From Echinarachnius parma (Eukaryota > Echinodermata > Echinoidea > Clypeasteroida > Echinarachniidae): 64,000 bases of DNA. The stretch covers positions 90,001 through 154,000 of the forward strand of contig JBAMJV010007109.1 in NCBI GenBank assembly GCA_037951105.1, read 5' to 3'. Position 1 is the first letter of the stretch; every line of letters begins with the position of its first letter. Made by a program: the position numbers and the translations under genes. Shown here piece after piece: positions 26,701-33,900 of this stretch. The notes under the pieces are model-generated. The model had not been told where the DNA came from and searched no databases. It was given only the letters and a program-made list of their open reading frames with translations.

Positions 26701-29700
26701 GCCCCCCATTAGGCAAGCAGAATCATAACTTTTAAATTGCCGACTTTACTTCTAGATAAGATTTACATGTAAAGAATTGCATTATTTTCTCCAAGTCGAC
26801 CAATAAATCAGTTGCCCAGTCGGGCAACCAAACTAGGCCATTTATACAATTTTACTTGCCCGACATCAATTTTGACTTGCCCGGGGCAAACGGGCACTGT
26901 GTTAGTGTCGAGCACTGTGTTATGAATAAAATGCTCCGCTTGCGCACGACTCTGAACAATTGCCCTGCGGTCATTTTTGATGTGACACTGTGAAGACCAC
27001 GTCTCTTGACTCCACAGGAACTAGGAAGCAGTCCATGTGTTAATGAACCTGTCTACAAAGACCACCTCTCTTGACTCCACAGGAAGTAGGAAGCAGCCCA
27101 TGTGTTAATGAACTTGTCTATAAAGACCACCTCTCTTGACTCCATAGGAACTAGGAAGCAGTCCATGTGTTATGAACCTGTCTATAAAGACCACCTCTCT
27201 TGACTCCATAGGAACTAGGAAGCAGTCCATGTGTTAATGAACCTGTCTATAAAGACCACCTCTCTTGACTCCATAGGAACTAGGAAGCAGTCCATGTGTT
27301 ATGAACCTGTCTATAAAGACCACCTCTCTTGACTCCATAGGAATTAGGAAGCAGTCCATGTGTTATGAACCTGTCTATAAAGACCACCTCTCTTGACTCC
27401 ACAGGAACTAGGAAGCAGTCCATGTGTTAATGAACCTGTCTACAAAGACCACCTCTCTTGACTCCATAGGAACTAGAAGGCAGTCCATGTGTTATGAACC
27501 TGTCTATAAAGACCACCTCTCTTGACTCCATAGGAACTAGGAAGCAGTCCATGTGTTAAGGAACCTGTCTACAAAGACCACCTCTCTTGACTCCATAGGA
27601 ACTAGGAAGCAGTCCATGTGTTAATGAACCTGTCTACAAAGACCACCTCTCTTGACTTCATAGGAACTAGGAAGCAGTCCATGTGTTAATGAAACTGTCT
27701 ATAAAGACCACCTCTCTTGACTCCATAGGAACTAGGAAGCAGTCCATGTGTTATGAACCTGTCTATAAAGACCACCTCTCTTGACTCCATAGGAACTAGG
27801 AAGCAGTCCATGTGTTAATGAACCTGTCTACAAAGACCACCTCTCTTGACTCCATAGGAACTAGAAGGCAGTCCATGTGTTATGAACCTGTCTACAAAGA
27901 CCACCTCTCTTGACTCCATAGGAACTAGGAAGCAGTCCATGTGTTAATGAACCTGTCTACAAAGACCACCTCTCTTGACTCCATAGGAACTAGGAAGCAG
28001 TCCATGTGTTAATGAACCTGTCTACAAAGACCACCTCTCTTGACTCCATAGGAACTAGGAAGCAGTCCATGTGTTAATGAACCTATCTATAAAGACCACC
28101 TGCCTGTAAAGACAAGGAAAGGGGGAATTCAGCATGTAATGAAATTAACATTGAAGGATTATTTTGTATCTTGCTTAGGAGACAATTAGAATTTGATTTT
28201 GAAATGAGTTGGTGCAGTTCGATTTTATAACCAATTAGCTGATTCTGACAAAATTAGTTTGTACTGGTGTGAAAGTTATTCATTATTATTGAAATTATGT
28301 AATTGCTGATCTTGGGGGTGTTTCACTACTAAACACTAAAATTGATTGTAACATTGATTTATCACGAAAAATCAATGCTAAAATCGATTTTAGAGTTAGT
28401 GAAACACCCTACTGATGTCAGTCTAGAACTAATTGATGATGCGCCATCAATGGACTGTCTCTGAGAACTTCTTCTTTTTGTCTTCCACAGGCCATCATGT
28501 CTCGACCCACCAGTGAGGGCAGCAAATCTGTCACCTTCAAGGTCCAAGAGAAGTCGACTACAACTGGTGGCCCATCAAAGTCCTCCAAGCAGACGTCCAC
28601 CAAGGACCAGGACGCCCCTAAACGCCACGTGCAGTGGCAGAATCCGCCCCATGCCTTTGCCCAGGAACCCTCCTACTTCCCCCAGCAGAAGACCTCACAC
28701 CCCGCCCAGCCTCAGACTCAACAGCAGCTTCATCAGGCCGGTACGCAGACCGGTCTGCCCCCACCGAAGGGCGTGCCAACCCAACAGTCACAACAGGGGC
28801 ACATTCCCAGTCAACCAGCGCAGGGGCACATGTCCAATCAACCCTCGCAGGGTCACATGTCCAATCAGCAAGTACAGGGGCACATGCAGGGTCAGCAGTC
28901 GCAAGGGCACATGCCCCACGGACATGCCCCCCCTCCAAGGCACCCCCATCCCCAGCCAGCAGCCCAATACCCTCAACAGCAAGGCCCCCCTCCTCCTCAG
29001 CACTTGCCCCACCCCTATGGTTACCCACCTCCACCTAGAGGGCCACCACCCCCTTCCCTCGGCCTCCCGCCCGACCAGAGGTTTCCCCCTCCAATGGGAC
29101 CCCCACCTCCGTTTCCAACTTCCCAAAATGCCCCTCCTTCTAGAGGGATGCCCCCTGGCCCCCCTCCTCCGCCCCATGGGCACTCGGGTCCTCCTGGATG
29201 GCCGCAGATGCCGCCGCATATGGATGGAGGTCGGCCAGACGGGCAGCAGAATCTGACTAGAGATGATCCGTCAGCTCACATTGGCCGAGATGGGATGCCA
29301 CCACCGCCTCACATGCAGCCTCCAAAGGTTCAGGTCAGTAGCTGTCGTGTGCTTAACTCGCTTCAACCCAAATCCTTATTTGCCATCTTGTACAAAAGAA
29401 TAGACTCTTAAATGCTATCTTTTATATTAGTGATATCCTGTGCTTATTCTGATTTGTCAAAATCCTTGAAACATAAGTAGAACACAATTGTTGTATCATT
29501 GAAAGATAAAAATGGTACAGATAATAGTAATAACATTTCTTTTTTTTAATGACACACATCTCCACCAGATAAATCATATATCATTTTACTATGATTATCA
29601 CCACCGGTGACACAAGGACTAACATCGCACAATAGCTTCTGCACCAAGAACTAAAATAACATGGCATCTTTAAAGGGCTCCAATAAAAGTAAAGTTATCT

Positions 29701-30928
29701 GTTTTTTCCATCGCAGATCCCTCCACCAATGCCGCAAGGACCGAAAATGAGCAGTCCCAACTCGAGCATCCCTCACCACCAGTCCCACCAACAACATCCC
29801 CACGGCGGCTGGAGGATGGGGAGTCCCCTGGGAATGCTGGAACGATCCGAGGATCGCCCATCGTCCGACACCATGACCAACATCAGCCTCTGGAACGCAT
29901 CCATGGCAGACAACCGCAAAGGTAGCGGCGGCGGGCACCTGCCGAGGGGTGCTGCGGAGAACCCTCTGTACCCGACGAGGGGTGCTCCGGACAACTCCCC
30001 GTATCATCCCAGGGGTGCCCCCTCAGAGAACCCTTCGTATCAGCAGAGGGGTGCTCCGGAGAATCTTCAATACCAGCAGCAGCAGCACCATCAGACATCC
30101 GGGATGGGTAGCCGTAGGGAACACAGCCCCATGAGAAGTCCCGCTGCCAACTCCCCTCAGTTTAGGCTCTCTCCATCGGTGGAAGACTTTGGCATGCAGC
30201 AGAGTCCAGGAATGGGTCTCCACCAGACGAGCCAGTCCCAGCCCATACCGAGGCGCATGTCTAACCCCTCTGAGGTAACTATTAACCCATTGCCTGTGGC
30301 AACCTGGTGGGTACTATATTAACTATTTGGGGATTGTACAATCTAACAGCGAACGGGTTAAAACTTATCTTGAACCTTTCCAGTTTTTGACTACCAGTAT
30401 GCCTTTTGAGTTATTGTACCCTGCAAGTGCCGGTGTTTATACTAAAAAATTAGATATTCTTCCCAACCTAGATGCTGTTATTCTGTGGTCTTGTTTTTAT
30501 TGTCATGTTGTTTCTAAGCACAGATAATGCTATGATATGATATGATATACCCACACGAGCATTTAATACTAAGTGGTTTCAGGGATCGACCACAGTGTCA
30601 GGGTTTTCTAAAGCTGAGTTGTTAGAGCACCGGTCTAGCAATCCAGAGGTCTCGTGTTCGAATCCCGGAAAAATACCATTTTGTTTGCTCATTTTTCATA
30701 TATATGGACCACAATTCTAAATTTGATTGCTATGTTAATATCACACATGGTGATAGAAATCAGTTGAATTATCATGCAAGATGGTATTTGTTTTTTTATC
30801 TTTTACATTATTTCCATTCTCAACCCCAGATACAGGGATTTGGTTCATCCTCCACCTACAACCAGGGACAGAGGAACTACATGCCCTCTGCATCCATGCT
30901 GCACGAGCAGCACAATGCCAGTATCCGA

Positions 30929-30959
<31 letters not shown>

Positions 30960-33900
30960 AAGCATCCCAACTACCTGGAGGACCTCCACCGCAAATCCTC
31001 GACGGCCATGGAGCAAACCTCCTGGAGCTACTGACCAAGATGCAGAAGCAGATAGTGCCGGAGGCGGCCATCAGTAAACCTGGCTTCCCCCAGGATTTCC
31101 AGAGCGATGTCTTCAACATGGACAGCACCAACCCTCCTCAGCAGCCAAAGAGCGTTATCAAGGATCCCCCAGGATTCAGCAAGCCACCCGAAGGCTACCC
31201 CTCGTACAAGGACCACCAGATGGCTAAGGACAACAGCGGGTTGGGGATGTCGGACTACTATCGTCTGCAGCAGGAGCTGCTGAAGGAAAGTAGCCAGGGT
31301 CCTAGCCTAATCCACAGTGGACCTCCGGGAGAGTCTGCATTCCGCAAGGTGCAGCCTCAGCATCAGCAGCAGCAGCATCATCTTCAGCAGCAGCAGCAGA
31401 GAGATGGAGAGGACGCGCTCTTCCTTCGTTCAGGCGTGGATTCCAAGGATCCAAGGAACCAGAACCATCCCTTCTCCTTCTTTGCCACCCCCGACGGAGG
31501 TCAGCAGGAGAAGCAGCAGCTGCTTGGAGGCGAGAGCTTTGGCTTCGGGAGAAACATCTTTGGTCAGGAGTCAAGGTTGGATGAACCAGCACAACCTTAC
31601 AGGTAATATATAGATTAAAACAAACATTATTTTAGCTGGGCGATAAGCGAGATGACATTCCCAGTCTGTTTTAATAGGGATAATAAAAGCTTTCGCTTTG
31701 GGAGTAATATCATTGGTTAGGATTTGAGGTTGGATGAGCCGGCCAAACCGCTTTCTTACAGGTAATATTTAGATTAAAGATCTTTTGATATTTTTATGTT
31801 TGCTTTTCATTAGAACAATGTTTTTACTTGGCTGATAAAATTGCGGGGCTATTTTAACGTGGAAAATGAGTTTTGGATATAAAAGGGAGAAATATATTTG
31901 TTCAGGAGTTGAGGTTGAATGAACAAGCATATGTTAAGTCCCATAAATATTATACTTTAGATTTACTATGTAGAATACAATGAGAATTTTGACATAGAAT
32001 AATTAGTAATGCAAATAACATTGTTATTTTGTATGCCTCTGCACGAAGTCATGTTTTCGGATTGTCAGTCCATCCCTAAATCTTTACATCCATTCTCGTG
32101 ATCACGATTTCTCAAGAACCGATTGACAGATTACCATCAAACTTGGTACACGTATGTATCGTCTTAGCATAACATATGTTTATTCTCTATTGTCAGGCGA
32201 GCTTCCGGGAGTCTGTACGAGACATCGAGCAAGACGGGTGCCCCTACCAGCACCACCGGCAAGGACCAGCCATGGGGCACTAACGGGAGAGAAGGGGGTC
32301 AACAGCACACCCTAGATGAGGGCATGTTGGACTACTTCCCGACCCACGCACCGGGCAGTCGTAGCGGGAGTGGCAGCGGTTCGGACAAGCTATCGGCCAG
32401 CTTCGATGGTCGCTGGCAGGACGGCGGTGGTAGTGGTAGTGGGAGGGACCAGAGATCCCAGGAGAACAGTCGAAGGTCCTCACACGATGCCCTCTACACG
32501 CAGGTCAGTAAACGAAGAACTGAAAAATGAACCCCTGTTAGTCTTAACTCTGTCATAGTGAACATCCAGAACAATGGCGTCTGTAAAATGACTATGCTAA
32601 TATTTTCTTTGTTCATTTTCATTTCTATTATATATTTCTGGTCAGTTTCCATCTGCTTGTAATAATAGATTTTATTTTGTAGTTTTGACGAATTAGGTGA
32701 TACGTGATCTATGTGATCATGAATAATTACATTAGTGCAAGGTGAAAGGAATGTTTATTTAGTATCTTTCTATGTATTAAGATATGATTCCGCAGCCATA
32801 TATCAGTTTCAAAGATACTGTACAATAAACCTTTGACACTATTTTACAGAATGAAGAAATAATTGTCATGATTTTATCTTATTTTTTATTTACTATCAAG
32901 GGTACGCTACTCAGTGGCGCATTATTACCCTTGGTCATTGACAAAATCAAATCCAAGTTTTCCTCCCTTTATATATGTTCTTGGAATCATCAACGTTGTA
33001 CTGAAAATGAAGATTGTAGTTTACTTGTCGAGGAACACTTCACGCATTTCTAACGGGAACCTGGTGGATCCTGTACTAACTCTAGACAGATTTTAAAACC
33101 TAGTTGGGCGCCATTGCAAAGCATTTTTTTTAACTGAACGACCTACCCTGTATTTTTGAAGAAGACAAGAATAAACAATCAAAAATGAAATAGGGAACAG
33201 GTTAATAAACTGTTATTGAACACACTGTCATACTAAACGTTGTCCCGCTCTGGAGCCAATGGTGAAAGGTTGTTCTCTGGTGATTCTGGTGTGGGTTACA
33301 AGGGGAACCCCCGCGGAGGAGAAGAGTGTGTTCTCCAGCAGCGGCGGCAGCTATTTCCTCTTTAGCTCACCCTGCCCCAGTAGCCCATTCCATAAAACAA
33401 TTGCAATCGTTGTAACTATTTGGTCAACAGCCAATCAGCATGGAGCATTACAGCTGTTGCCATGATAGGTACAATAATTGGACACTTACAACAATTGCAA
33501 GTGTTTTATGAAATGGGCTACTGGTCTGAACACTCAAACACTTTCTGTCATGAATATGTGTTGAAGTAATCATTGTCCCTTTCTCAAATGCAGATGAACT
33601 CTGGAGCCAATGGTGGGAGTTTCTTCTCCGGTGGTTCTGGTGCGGGTACCAAGGGGAACCCCCCGGAGGAGGAGAACGTGTTCTCAAACAGTGGTGGCAG
33701 CTGTTTCCTCTTTAGCTCACCCTGCCCGAGGTCTGGACACTCCACATTTTCTGTCATGAATAATGTGTTGAAGTAATCATTGTCCCTTTCTTTAAAATGC
33801 AGATGAACTCTGGAGCCAATGGTGGGAGTTTCTTCTCCGGTGGTTCCAGTGCGGGTACCAAGGGGAACCCCCCGGAGGATGAGAACGTGTTCTCAAACAG

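Noticed and set aside
23516-28100. CRISPR array
   Set aside because: Repeats are head-to-tail minisatellites without unique spacers, in animal intron DNA.
28513-29256. Alternative-frame and antisense ORFs in exon 14
   Set aside because: Shadows of the GC-rich Pro/Gln-rich SMG7 exon; only the phase 0 frame joins neighbours.
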